A DNA stretch of 64,000 nt from positions 26,101,446 through 26,165,445 of the forward strand of contig OY743172.1 of the NCBI GenBank assembly GCA_963555705.1, in the 5' to 3' direction. The position numbers were made by a program, and so were the translations under genes. Numbering within the stretch: position 1 is the first letter of the stretch; each line of letters starts with the position of its first letter. The DNA comes from Ligustrum vulgare. Lineage: Eukaryota; Streptophyta; Magnoliopsida; Lamiales; Oleaceae. Shown here one piece after another: positions 47,759 to 57,729 of this stretch. The notes below the pieces were generated by a model. The model searched no databases. It worked only from the letters and a program-made list of their open reading frames with translations, and was not told where the DNA came from.

Positions 47759-48510
47759 TTATGCGAACCCCTTCGGTGTGTTGACCGAAAATTCCCACAA
47801 CAATTTTAATACCAACCCAAGAAAGCTAAAGTTGTAAAATAAAGGATAAACACCTTAACCCAAGTTTAAATCTAGCCCAAAATTCAAGGATTAAACAAAT
47901 CCTAACCCAATGGGTAGCAACTAAACAAATTCCAAGGTGGCGAAAATCAACAAAAAACACAAGAATAATAATACTCTAGATTTAGTTGAAAAAATTCCAA
48001 AGATAATACAAGAACAAAGAAGGTTAACCTTACCTCAAGGAGTCTCTCCAAGACCAAGCTCAATGAACAACCAAGTTAAGTTACAAATGACAAGAAAATG
48101 TGTTTAAAAGGTACAAAATGGGTAAATTGTGCAATTTCGATATTTACAAGAAAAACTCCGTTTTTGTAAAACGGAGTGTTTCGATCGACCGAACTAGTTG
48201 ACCGAAATTATTTCGGTCGATCACATGGTCGACCGAAATTGGACTTTCGGTCGACCAAGCCTCAGCCGAACGGGACTGAGGCTGGCTTCAAAAATCTCTG
48301 CGGACTTTCGGTCGACCAGAATGATTTTCGGTCGACCGAAATTGACTGATTCCAATTTCTTCTTCTTTTTGGCTCCAACTTGATTCTCGGCTTGCTTTTC
48401 TATACTTATTCACATTGTTTAGCCTCGAATCTTGAACCTCTTCGACTTCGGATCTCGTCATGGGTCCCACAGGCACGTGCATCGGGGTTTGACTTTCTCG
48501 ATTCTCATCA
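47759..48510 (-). repeat. 3' LTR of gypsy-like element
   Basis: 752 bp, plus-strand TT(G)ATGCG...CTCATCA. It holds several copies of the palindromic word TTTCGGTCGACCGAAA or its halves at 48180-48345. The first of these is in an extra segment absent from the other LTR. Confidence 0.88.
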
Positions 48511-48992
48511 TCCCCTCCCTCTTGAAAAGGATTTGAACTCAAATCTTGCTTGAATGCACTGTCTTGAAACTCCTTGAACTTTGATCTTGCAACATTGTGT
48601 ACCACAGGTTCATGCAATGAAGTTGGACATTCGCGATTCTCATCATCTCCTCCATCTCGAAAGAGGTTCAACCACGAATCGGTACCTACAATAAAAATAG
48701 AAAATTCAGACACAATAAATGTAACTGAAATTTCATGCTCAACGTGCGAAATCAATTTGTAGGCACTGCCAAGAGTTTGAGATGCGCCAACACCACAGAG
48801 TAGTAGTTTGGATTTTATTTGATCGGGGGGTCGCTCCTTCCACGAATGGGAACACATCCGGCTGCCTGGATCAAACGGAAAATGTTTTCCCACCATGGTT
48901 GGTATTGGAAGCACATTGCATTCCAATTTCCCTAAATGGAAGCTCGAGCCTCCTGCAAAGGGGCTTAACCAAAGGTGCATTCTCGTGCCCAC
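48288..48992 (-). CDS. C-terminal pol-like frame running into the 3' LTR
   Basis: A 234-residue open frame. It contains DLSSNPFQEGGDDENRE and PVGPMTRSEVEE, close to the usual C-terminal end of plant gypsy polyproteins (DLRTNPFQE...GPMTRA). An upstream partial repeat of the same module (NLFRDGGDDENRE...SKFKEFQDSAF) suggests an internal duplication. The frame crosses from internal DNA into the LTR at 48510. It begins after the integrase frame is lost, so as it stands it is a detached tail. Confidence 0.6.
   Translation of the reverse strand: MGTRMHLWLSPFAGGSSFHLGKLECNVLPIPTMVGKHFPFDPGSRMCSHSWKERPPDQIKSKLLLCGVGASQTLGSAYKLISHVEHEISVTFIVSEFSIFIVGTDSWLNLFRDGGDDENRECPTSLHEPVVHNVARSKFKEFQDSAFKQDLSSNPFQEGGDDENRESQTPMHVPVGPMTRSEVEEVQDSRLNNVNKYRKASRESSWSQKEEEIGISQFRSTENHSGRPKVRRDF
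48511..48520 (-). promoter_or_regulatory. Polypurine tract of gypsy-like element
   Basis: AGGGAGGGGA on the minus strand directly before the 3' LTR start TGATGAG. This is the plus-strand primer site for reverse transcription. Confidence 0.82.
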
Positions 48993-49100
48993 CTAAACTA
49001 ACTCTTTCTTCGATAAACATGTGCATAAAGTTCAACAGAGTTAATAGGACAAAGTCACAAGCATCTTTAAGTTGAGAAAACTTGCTAATATGATGAACAA

Positions 49101-50795
49101 TTAAATTACCAGCAAATTTAACAACCACAAAATTAAAAAAATAACATCATTTTCTTTCTTTATTCCAAGTAAACCCACTATAAAATTCATAGAAATAGCA
49201 GTCCAAGGTTTACTCAGGATGGGCAAATATGCATGGAATTCTTGGGGCAAAAACTTGAGTTTAGCCAGTTTGCAAGTTCGGCATTTACTACAAGTGCAAA
49301 CATGTTCAACACCAAGCTTCAAAGTAGGCCAATAAGATTGATCACATAATACCCCTAAGACCCCGTTAATTTTAAATCGCCCCATCAACCAACTATCATG
49401 TGCTCCTCCCACTAGCAATTTACACATGTCACTTTTACAAGGAAACAATTCAATTTTCCAAAACAAATAATCATCACGCCCATAGAATCCATCAAAATAT
49501 TGCTCACAACATGATTCATAAATGTTTAACAAATTCGGATATTTAACATTCATGCTCTTACTATGTTCAACATGGAATGAGGGAGCATCTAGAAATGTTA
49601 GAAGCGAAGTCCTTTTATCATCAAGACATCTCAATAAATCTCTCCCATGGACTCCCCTAACTAGCAATTCCTTTAGAGAGTCAATATGCATGACAAGCAT
49701 ATTTTCACAAAATAAGAATTTATCATGCCAATGATATGTACTATATGCAACATTTTTACAAAAAGATTTGGTACTTATGCAATTGGGCACATGCAAAAAG
49801 TTGCATTTACAATTTAAGCACTCATCATGACAATGATTCTTACCACATGTTACATTTTCACAAGTCAACAACACACTTGTCAAATCTACGTCAAGATCAT
49901 ACAACCCTCTAATGTATTCAAAACACAATAACCTTGCATTCAAAGAAATGTTAGGAGCATACCTCCTAAATGTTGCATCGGTTATGTCATTTTCTTTACC
50001 TCGGTTGTACTCGTTGTTGTAGGAAATTTTTTTCATGAATTTCTTCCATAAGGCATGCTTTTGGAGTTCTTTGTTGCCTTGATAAGTTGGCCTCACAATT
50101 TCCTGCAACAAAGAAATAACCAAACTAGGGAGGGAAGTGTTAGAATATTCAAGAGTAAAGAACATTTTGGGGTGATCTTTTCTCTCAATCTTCTTGGTGG
50201 CACTCATCACTCCCTCAATCTTCTTGGTGGCACTCATCACTCCCTCACCTTTTTCTGAGGTAGGAACCTCAACTCTCAGTTCTTCTCTCGCCTCTCCTTT
50301 TTCTGGAGTCGTGGCTCCAACTCTAAATTCCTCACCTTTTTCTAGGGTCGAGGCCCCAACTCTCATGCTCTTATTTTTGTTTTCTTCAATTTGCTCAATT
50401 GAATTCTCTTTTATTTTCCTATTCCCCCTTTCTTCTTCTTCTTTTTCTTTCTCCTTCTCTTTTTCTTCCTCGAATTCCTTCTTGAGCTTCATTTGGTCTT
50501 TGCATACTTCTTCCGCGCTCAAAGATAGGATCACAACCTTTTTTTCATTTATTTTGAAGCTACACTGGTTCCTTCTCCTATCAAGATTCACATTTTGCTC
50601 ACATTGCCAAGGTCTCCCCAAGATTATTTGAGTAGTGTGTAAGGGAACCACATCACATAATATTTGATCACTATAAGTACCAATGTGAAAAGTAAGAAGA
50701 ACTTGTTCACTTACCCTCACCTCCCCATAGTCATTCAACCTTTGCAATACATAGGGATTATGATGCTTCATAACCGGTAACCCCAATTTATCCAC
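49101..50795 (-). CDS. Gypsy-like pol frame: protease tail, acidic repeat, Cys/His-rich segment, integrase
   Basis: An open frame of about 560 codons. It starts at DKLGLPV, the usual continuation of the retropepsin-like region, with IILGRPWQ about 60 residues in. A Glu/Lys-rich stretch follows (about residues 100-140), then three repeats of a TPEKGE-type motif. In the place of reverse transcriptase there is a Cys/His-rich region (CKCNF, HCHDECLNC and similar). Near the end an integrase zinc-binding-like part (CSKCRTCKLAK) leads into the start of the integrase core (PWTAISMNFIVGLLG), where the frame ends early. A frameshift separates it from the upstream frame that holds the protease active-site Asp. 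The frame is strikingly long for an element lacking RT. Function unknown. Confidence 0.65.
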   Translation of the reverse strand: MDKLGLPVMKHHNPYVLQRLNDYGEVRVSEQVLLTFHIGTYSDQILCDVVPLHTTQIILGRPWQCEQNVNLDRRRNQCSFKINEKKVVILSLSAEEVCKDQMKLKKEFEEEKEKEKEKEEEERGNRKIKENSIEQIEENKNKSMRVGASTLEKGEEFRVGATTPEKGEAREELRVEVPTSEKGEGVMSATKKIEGVMSATKKIERKDHPKMFFTLEYSNTSLPSLVISLLQEIVRPTYQGNKELQKHALWKKFMKKISYNNEYNRGKENDITDATFRRYAPNISLNARLLCFEYIRGLYDLDVDLTSVLLTCENVTCGKNHCHDECLNCKCNFLHVPNCISTKSFCKNVAYSTYHWHDKFLFCENMLVMHIDSLKELLVRGVHGRDLLRCLDDKRTSLLTFLDAPSFHVEHSKSMNVKYPNLLNIYESCCEQYFDGFYGRDDYLFWKIELFPCKSDMCKLLVGGAHDSWLMGRFKINGVLGVLCDQSYWPTLKLGVEHVCTCSKCRTCKLAKLKFLPQEFHAYLPILSKPWTAISMNFIVGLLGIKKENDVIFLILWLLNLLVI

Positions 50796-51198
50796 TCACC
50801 AAATTAGTGTCAATCTCCCCATCTATCATGAGACTACATGGTTTATCACTCACTAGGCACCTAGTGTAGAAATTATCCTCCCCATGTTCCTCCATCTCAT
50901 TAGTATGGGCCAAAGATTGTGGTGGCCTAGCATTCATCTCCTTCACTACTTCTCTACCTCCACTACCGTCCCTCCTATGGAATGATGACGCCTTCATTCG
51001 CTCAATATTAACCTTCTCATCCATCCCATCTCCGCTTCTATCTACCCATTCTCTTCTTCTACCCATTCTCCAATCTTCTTCCACTTCTCCACTTCTACCC
51101 ATTCCATGGAGTGATGAATTTTGCATTCTCGCACTATCAATATTTTCATCAACTGCATTTCTCCTATCATCTAACCACTCTCTTCTTTTCCTATTCAT
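50788..51198 (-). CDS. Gag/protease junction frame of gypsy-like element
   Basis: A 136-residue frame rich in Arg, Glu and Met. It ends with TRCLVSDKPCSLMIDGEIDT, the region around the retropepsin catalytic Asp (usually IIDGGSCTN). It then meets a stop and a one-base shift before the downstream frame. Internal imperfect repeats (RMQNSSLHGMGRSGE and RMKASSFHRRDGSGG) are visible. Confidence 0.55.
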   Translation of the reverse strand: MNRKRREWLDDRRNAVDENIDSARMQNSSLHGMGRSGEVEEDWRMGRRREWVDRSGDGMDEKVNIERMKASSFHRRDGSGGREVVKEMNARPPQSLAHTNEMEEHGEDNFYTRCLVSDKPCSLMIDGEIDTNLVSG

Positions 51199-51231
51199 AC
51201 TCCCATTTTGTTCACCATCACCTTCATCTTC

Positions 51232-51549
51232 TCAAATATCCATTCTAATTTTCCTATTCAAACTCCCATTTTGTTTTCTACTTCCATCCCTATACACAAT
51301 GTTCTCAAATTTATCCCTCACCCTTCTTCTACTACACATCATTTCTTCACCTCCGCTATTTGATGTACTCTCCCCTCTTGTTCCTAAATTTTTCAACTCA
51401 CCCTCAATCTCCTTAATTTTTCTAGCTATGGTAGTTGAAAGATTTTGTAACAAGTACTTCAAGTCTTGAGTTTGAGCATTGGACTTTGACATGGTGTGCA
51501 AGTGTGAAAGTGTTCTCACAAGAATATTTTTCACTCGTGTTTCACTCAA
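51232..51549 (-). CDS. Gag-like N-terminal frame of gypsy-like element
   Basis: About 105 residues, helical, with QDLKYLLQNLSTTIARKIKEIE and a basic tail. Its position, after an 0.8-kb leader behind the PBS, fits the start of gag, but it is too short and lacks a zinc knuckle. Probably a deleted gag. Confidence 0.45.
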   Translation of the reverse strand: MSETRVKNILVRTLSHLHTMSKSNAQTQDLKYLLQNLSTTIARKIKEIEGELKNLGTRGESTSNSGGEEMMCSRRRVRDKFENIVYRDGSRKQNGSLNRKIRMDI

Positions 51550-52361
51550 TTTAGGCTTTTACCCTCTAATGAGCTCACCACTCTTGCTTTTTTCCACTCA
51601 AATCTCTTTTTTCAAGTTCTCCAAGGAAGGCAATCAACTAAACCACAAAGTATAATTCTTGTGAAGTCAATGAAATCACAAACAAAGGAAGAAGGAATTT
51701 TAGAATAAATAGACACAATAGCAAGTAGAATTTATGTGCTTGCTATACTCAAAAGGAACAACATGTATGTGGGATAAGATACTAGGAACACAATTTAGCA
51801 ATGGGATTGATAAACCACAAATAATAGACAAGGCATAGATGTAGAACAATAAGCACAAAGAGTGTAAATTTTGAATTAGGCAATTTATCAAACACCTTGT
51901 ACTCAATCTTTGAATGACCTTGAATGGATAAAATGTGGATATATGATAAATCCCCAACAACCCAAATGTGACAAGAAATGAATGATCAACAATTACTAAA
52001 TGTATGAAGCAAGTAATATATGGGATACAATGTTGATAACACAATCTCAATGATGGGAATTGGATAGCCCCAAGTAATTAGCAATATATGGGCATTGAAC
52101 AACAAAGCATGAATGGAGTATTTTTCATTGGGACAATTTATCAAACACTTTGAATATACAATTTGGAAAGTATATGTTTTGTAAGTGTTTGGCTAATGGA
52201 AACCCCCAACAATGCAACAATCAATATACTCAATATGTAGGAATCAAGAATTACTCATGGGCATATGAAATTTTCCAATTTTTCTTTTCAAATTTTCGGA
52301 TTTTTTTTTTTTGTATAACAACAACAATAATGTAAAGATAGGTTTACCAAATTATAGCCAA
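51550..52361. other. Leader between PBS and gag
   Basis: Untranslated leader of the gypsy-like element. It contains two tandem-like versions of a phrase ('atatgggatacaatg' and 'atgtgggataagata', each followed by 'aacacaat' and 'gggatt/ggaattgg'). No coding region. Confidence 0.5.
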
Positions 52362-52373
52362 GCTCTGATACCA
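52362..52373 (-). promoter_or_regulatory. Primer-binding site, initiator tRNA-Met
   Basis: TGGTATCAGAGC on the minus strand, two bases after the 5' LTR end. Same PBS type as the copia-like element at 17013. Confidence 0.85.
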
Positions 52374-52375
52374 AA

Positions 52376-53095
52376 TGATGCGAACCCCTTCGGTGTGTTG
52401 ACCGAAAATTCCCACAACAATTTTAATACCAACCCAAGAAAGCTAAAGTGGTAAAATAAAGGATAAACACCTTAACCCAAATTTAAATCTAGCCCAAAAT
52501 TCAAGGATTAAATAAATCCTAACCCAATGGGTAGAAAGTAAACAAATTTCAAGGTGGCGAAAATCAACAACAAATACAAGAATAATAATACTCTAGATTT
52601 AGTTGAAGAAATTTCAAGGATAATACAAGAACAAAGGAGGTTAACCTTACCTCAAGGAGTCTCTCCAAGACCAAGCTCAATGAACAACCAAGTTAAGTTA
52701 CAAATGACAAGAAAATGTGTTTAAAAGGTACAAAATGGGTAAATTGTGCAATTTCGGTATTTAAAAGAAAAACCCCGTTTTTGTAAAACGGAGTGTTTCG
52801 GTCGATCACATGGTCGACCGAAATGGGACTTTCGGTCGACCAAGCCTCAGTCGAACGCGACTGAGGCTGGCTTCAAAAATCTCTGCAGACTTTCGGTCGA
52901 CCGGAATGATTTTCGGTCGACCGAAATTGGCTGATTCCAATTTCTTCTTCTTTTTTGCTCAAACTTGATTCTCGGCTTGCTTTTCTTGACTTATTCACAT
53001 TGATTAACCTCGAATCTTGAACCTCTTCGACTTCGGATCTCGTCATGGGTCCCACGGGCACGTGCATCGAGGTTTGACTTTCTCGATTCTCATCA
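52376..53095 (-). repeat. 5' LTR of gypsy-like element
   Basis: 720 bp, TGATGCG...CTCATCA on the plus strand. Nearly the same as 47759-48510 but with one fewer TCGACC palindrome unit around 52800. Confidence 0.88.
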
Positions 53096-53100
53096 AAAGA

Positions 53101-54045
53101 TCAATTGATTATTTATTTTATGTATTTTTTTTTGGGCAGTGAACGTGCTCCAATTTCCTCCTATTTTTTCGATTTTCCGCTACTCAAGTTTCTTTATAGA
53201 TTAGATGAAATTATAATGCAATAGGCCAGATTCACTGAGTTAATTTGATGAAACAAGCCTGCTCGCGTGGCAGGCTTTAGTTTTAAAAACAAAATCAGAA
53301 GTTTGGCCAGGTTTTTTCAACTTCACATTTTCACCTGTTCACCTTTTCGTCCTTTTATCTCTGTACATCTCTCCATGCCTTAATTTAGGTTAACTTTTAA
53401 GTTTAATTTACAGTAGAAAATCCAAATGTTGTGGATTTAAATTTTCGAGACTTAGAGCATTTGTGGTGTGAATTTGATGCAAATTTACACCCTCAAAAAT
53501 CACATTTAGTCTCAATATACGTACTCCCGGTGGATCTAAATCAAAATTGTGTTCCAATTATTTAAATTAAAACATACAAATTTCATTATTTTTTTACACT
53601 ACACAAATATTCTTACTCGTAAATTTATTAAATTATTTTATTTTAAGCAATACCCATTTTTATGTAAATTAAGAAGAAATCGATCTAAAAATTTTGAAAT
53701 GTGGTTAAGAAATAAAAATAATAATTTTAAAGAAAAAATGTCTTAAAAAGGCGAAAAACTAAAAATATATATACGAATAGGGATTCCCCATTCTATGCGG
53801 ATAGAATGGGGATCTATCCCCTCCTTCGTCTTCGAATAGACACATCAATCCCCATATTTATTAAATTAGTTTATGTTATTGCTTGACACGAATCACTGAT
53901 CCAAATTACGTACCAACCACATGTTGAAATCGAACAAATAATCCAAGTATTAAATCACCGATTTACATCAAACTAAATCACACAAATTAAAAATTATAAG
54001 TTAATACAAAACATTGCTTCGATGCTAGGAATAACGCACAAATGC
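53101..54045. other. Non-coding gap with a short hairpin
   Basis: AT-rich. A perfect 11-bp-arm hairpin (CCCCATTCTAT, loop GCGG) lies at 53786-53811. No gene. Confidence 0.5.
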
Positions 54046-54302
54046 CTATTGAAAATCAAAGCCACCGAACTCATGGAATGCATAATAGTTGTTGCTGGCG
54101 ATGCTAGTGAACCTATCATCATGTGTTTCGTTCCATGATGGTTGTGGTTGATAAGGCTCGTCAACAAGATGTATCCTGAAACAACAATTTCAAATATAAG
54201 TAAAAAAATGTTGTCAAGTGTAAGTTGAACACAATAATTTCAAGAATAATAAACTCACTTATATTGCAATGACGGACAAGTCCTTTTATCATATCCAACA
54301 AC

Positions 54303-56667
54303 TAGGGATGTCAAACAGGCCGAGTCGGATCGACCGTGAACTTCGCGTTTGGTTTGGCCCACGAGCAGAAACGTGATGCGGCTCGTTTGGGAGATGAGCC
54401 ATCTCCTAAGAGCCGGCCCATTTATCCATTTTTTTAAACAGCTAATCTTTTACTACTAATACTAAAATAATTGAAAATATAAAAATTTAAACCCTCCTCC
54501 TTTTATCCAGACTTGGGACCAGCTACATTTAATTTCTTGTAGGCGAAGTTAAAATTTTACATGAACAAAATGTTATGTGTACAATTTTTTTATTTAAAAG
54601 AAAGAATTAAAAATATAGAGAAAGAAACATACATATATTATAGCATAATTGTAAGGATAATAATTACTTACCGATACGATTGTTCTCCGAATTCCTCGAT
54701 CAGAATTTCACTTATCCTATCTTGTAATATTTTCTTCGCAAAATGTCAATCCTTCAAACACACTAAGACCTCCAATATGTCTTCTTTAAGCCCTGATCTA
54801 TATTCATATAACACTCTACCACATGCACTAAAAGCAGCCTCCGATGCTACAGTTGATACCAGATGTGTTAGTAGATCTTCAATCATAGAAACAATCGGGA
54901 ATTGACGCTCGTTTAGTCTCTACTACTTAAGAATGTCAAAATTATTTCTTTCGTCCTCGTCTAACATGCTAAGAAGGTCGTGTAAGAATTACCTAGTTAA
55001 CTCACTCGGAATTTCATCTGAACTATCAGGGGTACTAAAAGAACTAGAACCACTAGGAAGTATACTAGAAGTTCCCTTGATAGTCATAATGTAGAAAAGT
55101 AAATCACTGTATTGATTTTGTATCACATTAGGGGTGGGAGAAGTTCTTCTAACATTTTTACCTGACCTATTGGCGTTGATCTCGTACATGTTAAATAAAC
55201 ATTTTTCTAAATTTTTGCATGCTAAGGGGGTCCCAAAAGTTAATTTCTATGATATTGTATTTATGGTGTGTTTAGTCACCTTTAGATTTATTTTAGGGTC
55301 CATAATCGTTGCTAATGGGAACAAAGTGGGTACATTTTCCCAACATTTTCTAAATTTAGTCTCCATTGCTACAATGATTTCAGAAAAAATAGGAAATATT
55401 TTATACTAGTTAAAATTATTAGCAATGCAATAAAAATGCTCCAACACTAAAGGACTAGTGAGATAATAAACACCGGATAATTCGTTTGTACCAGGTTGGA
55501 GATACTTTTGAATGAAATTCGTGAATTGTGAACTTTCTACAATTGAAAGCGGGAACTCACAACTCGATTTGAACATGATCATCCCTTCCCGACGCGCTAG
55601 ATCTTGGTTGAAGACCTAATTGGTTAGACTCGATTGAACAAACTGTAGGGTTGATTGGTTTGCTTCAACTGAGCCAGGTTTTCGACATCCTTTACAGTGT
55701 CTGTTGAGGTGTATTATGCCCCCACCCTTCTTCCAAGAGAAAAGTCTGTCTCGAGTTTTACATTTTGCTTTGTATACCGGGTTGTTATCAGCGTTTTTAG
55801 TCGTTGTTCTAAAAAATTCCATATTCCATCTATTCAATTTTTTCGACCTTTTTGGATTTTTGCTAGAACCTGCCGTCGTACTAGTCTAGCCGAATCCATA
55901 TGCAGCAGTGACATCTTGATCAACAATGTCATACAAATTAAGAGGAGTTCTAGTATCTATATTTTCGATCTCATTTTCCAAATCCACCAAATATCCGGAA
56001 TTGGAATATCATTGAGACCGGAAAATTTATCAACAAATTGGCTATAAGAATAATCATAAGATTATGAGTGTGCCATTAGAAATAATAGATTTGAAAATTT
56101 GTAGATAAAAGTGAAATAGGAAATTTAAGACAATATTGTATGTGAAATATTATAGCACTAGAAATTAGAATATAACTAGAAGTAGAAGATTACAATTGAG
56201 ACTTGAGAGCTGAGACTGAGAGAGTTGAGATTGTGAAAAAAATCAAGACAAAAAAGAAGTATTTATAAGTAAAAATAATAATAATAATAAATAAATAAAG
56301 GTTGAAACGGTCTTGTGACCGTTTGAGGCGAGCCAAACGATCACAAGACCGTTTGGCTCGCGAGCCGGCCCGTGCACCAACCGGAACGGGCCGGCTCGCG
56401 TTCTGGCTTGTGGGCTCGTTATAACGAGCCAACACTAATCGAAAATGGGCCGACTCGCGAGCAAGGCCCATTTTCGGCCCATTTCGCTATTCGTTGGACT
56501 AGTCCACGAACCGGTTCACGAATTTCATGAACCGAACACAAACTGTCCAACACCCAAATTTTTTGTTTGGTCCAAGCCCAAGTCCTTTTTTTCACAAGTC
56601 AAGCCGAACTTTTAACGAACCGAACTGAGCCGAACTCACGAACTGTTCAGTCCGTTTGCCACCCCTA
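54303..56667 (-). mobile_element. hAT transposon with perfect 8-bp TSD, 2365 bp, transposase degenerate
   Basis: Ends TAGGGATGTCAAACAGGCC (plus strand left) and GTCCGTTTGCCACCCCTA (right) are inverted repeats. The flanks ccaacaac at 54295-54302 and 56668-56675 are an exact 8-bp duplication. Subterminal GAGCCGGCCC/GGGCCGGCTC words are dense near both ends. It carries relics of its own transposase on the minus strand and is inserted in the FAR1-like zinc-knuckle exon. Confidence 0.92.
54690..55837 (-). pseudogene. hAT transposase relic (BED finger to dimerisation domain)
   Basis: At 55616-55837 a BED-type zinc finger is recognisable (KAKC...HLNRHCKGC), although its second cysteine is lost. Mid-domain scraps (FPLATIMDPKINL) lie near 55290. 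At about 54735-54905 the C-terminal dimerisation motif reads STVASEAAFSACGRVL, then a Leu-rich helix ending VLVCLKD, where the expected Trp codon is TGA. Several other stops and shifts exist. This element once encoded its transposase but no longer does. Confidence 0.8.
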
Positions 56668-57076
56668 CCAACAACACCACATACAAGGCATTTCCTCCTC
56701 ACTTGGGACACAGCCATCTCCTTCAATGATTTTAATCTCTTTCGGAGTCCTTTTGTCCTAAAAGGAGTGGGATCATAAAAAATTTGGATACCGTCACTGC
56801 TCAGGCTCCTAGTTTTGCTCATTCCTACTTCCCCTCCGTCATCCACATCCTCAACCCGTACCGTCAGACTAGAAAACCGATCCATAAGAAATGAAAAACG
56901 AGCGTCTGTTAAAACTGATCCATAAGAAATGAACTAGTGTTTCTGCATCGTGTCCCATCATTTCTTGCTATAAATCCCTCCGATAATTCCTGATATCCTT
57001 ATCACGACAACCAATCAACGATGGACCACCTGCGTCTATCTCCATAAAACGAATCTATTGACATTTTGGAATATTA

Positions 57077-57442
57077 GCCTGTGAAAACTGCTATGTTAGT
57101 GCTTTTTTGGTAGCATACAAGTTCCTATGACTACACATAACAAGTGTGTCTCGCTGGGTGTACAAAGCGGGTGGTTATGGCCCTCAACAAAGTAACTAAC
57201 AACCCAGGAATTCTCATTCTTCTTCACCGCTGTCAATCTAGCATCACACCCACATCTTAGCCTGTGAAAACTGCTATGTTAGTGCTTTTTTGGTAGCAGA
57301 CAAGTTCCTATGACTACACATAACAAGTGTGTCTCGCTAGGTGTACAAAGCGGGTGGTTATGGCCCTCAACAAAGTAACTAACAACCTAGGAATTCTCAT
57401 TCTTCTTCACCGTTGTCAATCTAGCACAACACCCACATCTTA
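57077..57442. repeat. 183-bp tandem duplication inside the FAR1 domain
   Basis: Units 57077-57259 and 57260-57442 each run from 'gcctgtgaaaactgctatg' to 'cacccacatctta' and differ at only a handful of positions. 183 is a multiple of three, so the duplication alone preserves frame. Confidence 0.88.
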
Positions 57443-57729
57443 CTTGACCTCGCTTTCGTTCCCCAGTTCTTATCACTGAATTTTTAATATTCATCTGATA
57501 ATACTCATCTGTCTGGCCTTCCTTTGAGCAAACATATAATTTCCTCACAACCTCATTTGTTTCTTTATTTTTTTTATACTACTACAACTTCATATACCAA
57601 ATCCCGCTAGTTTTGCGTAGTCATTGTAAAACCAGTACGCATTATTAAGATCCTCAAATTGTTGTCCAATTTTAGGAGTTGCACCAATAGTAACTTGGGG
57701 AAGGTACAAATTATCATCACCTTCCATTC

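Larger units (their letters stand above)
47759..53095 (-). mobile_element. Ty3/gypsy-like LTR retrotransposon, RT-less, 5.3 kb
   Basis: LTRs at 47759-48510 and 52376-53095 are close copies. The 5-bp flanks are both aaaga (47754-47758 and 53096-53100), an exact target duplication. On the minus strand the right LTR ends CATCA, then TT, then TGGTATCAGAGC, an initiator-Met PBS (52362-52373). A polypurine tract AGGGAGGGGA (48511-48520) abuts the left LTR. Gag, protease and integrase segments follow in order, but no reverse transcriptase or RNase H motif is visible. It is therefore probably a non-autonomous element mobilised in trans. The LTRs differ by a 32-bp net length change and some point changes, so insertion is not very recent. 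Confidence 0.9.
54046..57729 (-). pseudogene. FRS-like: FAR1-related (FRS) gene, broken, split by a hAT element
   Basis: On the minus strand MEGDDNLYLPQV starts at 57727, after a 3' splice-like site (tttttgtag). The FAR1 DNA-binding domain follows: FEDLNNAYWFYNDYAKLAGF, RKLYVCSKEGQ, a GCCARL cysteine pair region and FVEGHNHPL. It ends with the NYRRDL...QEMMGHDAE phrase. Frameshifts, a TGA and a 183-bp tandem duplication (57077-57442) break it. The MULE-transposase and SWIM domains of full-length FAR1 proteins are absent. The C-terminal part (DPTPFRTKG...RLKS) leads to a zinc knuckle CLVCGVVG|YDKRTCP, which is split by the hAT at 54303-56667. A last exon 54046-54175 (IHLVDEPYQPQPSW ... to stop) joins in frame after an intron. 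A 5' UTR exon probably lies near 58065-58200. FAR1 relatives are nuclear, transposase-derived transcription factors. This copy cannot make a normal protein. Confidence 0.78.

Noticed and set aside
50194..50631. Plus-strand open frame of 145 codons, Ser/Phe-rich
   Set aside because: Antisense of the Glu/Lys-rich part of the gypsy pol frame.
54561..54905. Plus-strand frame of 114 codons
   Set aside because: Antisense of the hAT transposase dimerisation domain, which is the readable strand.
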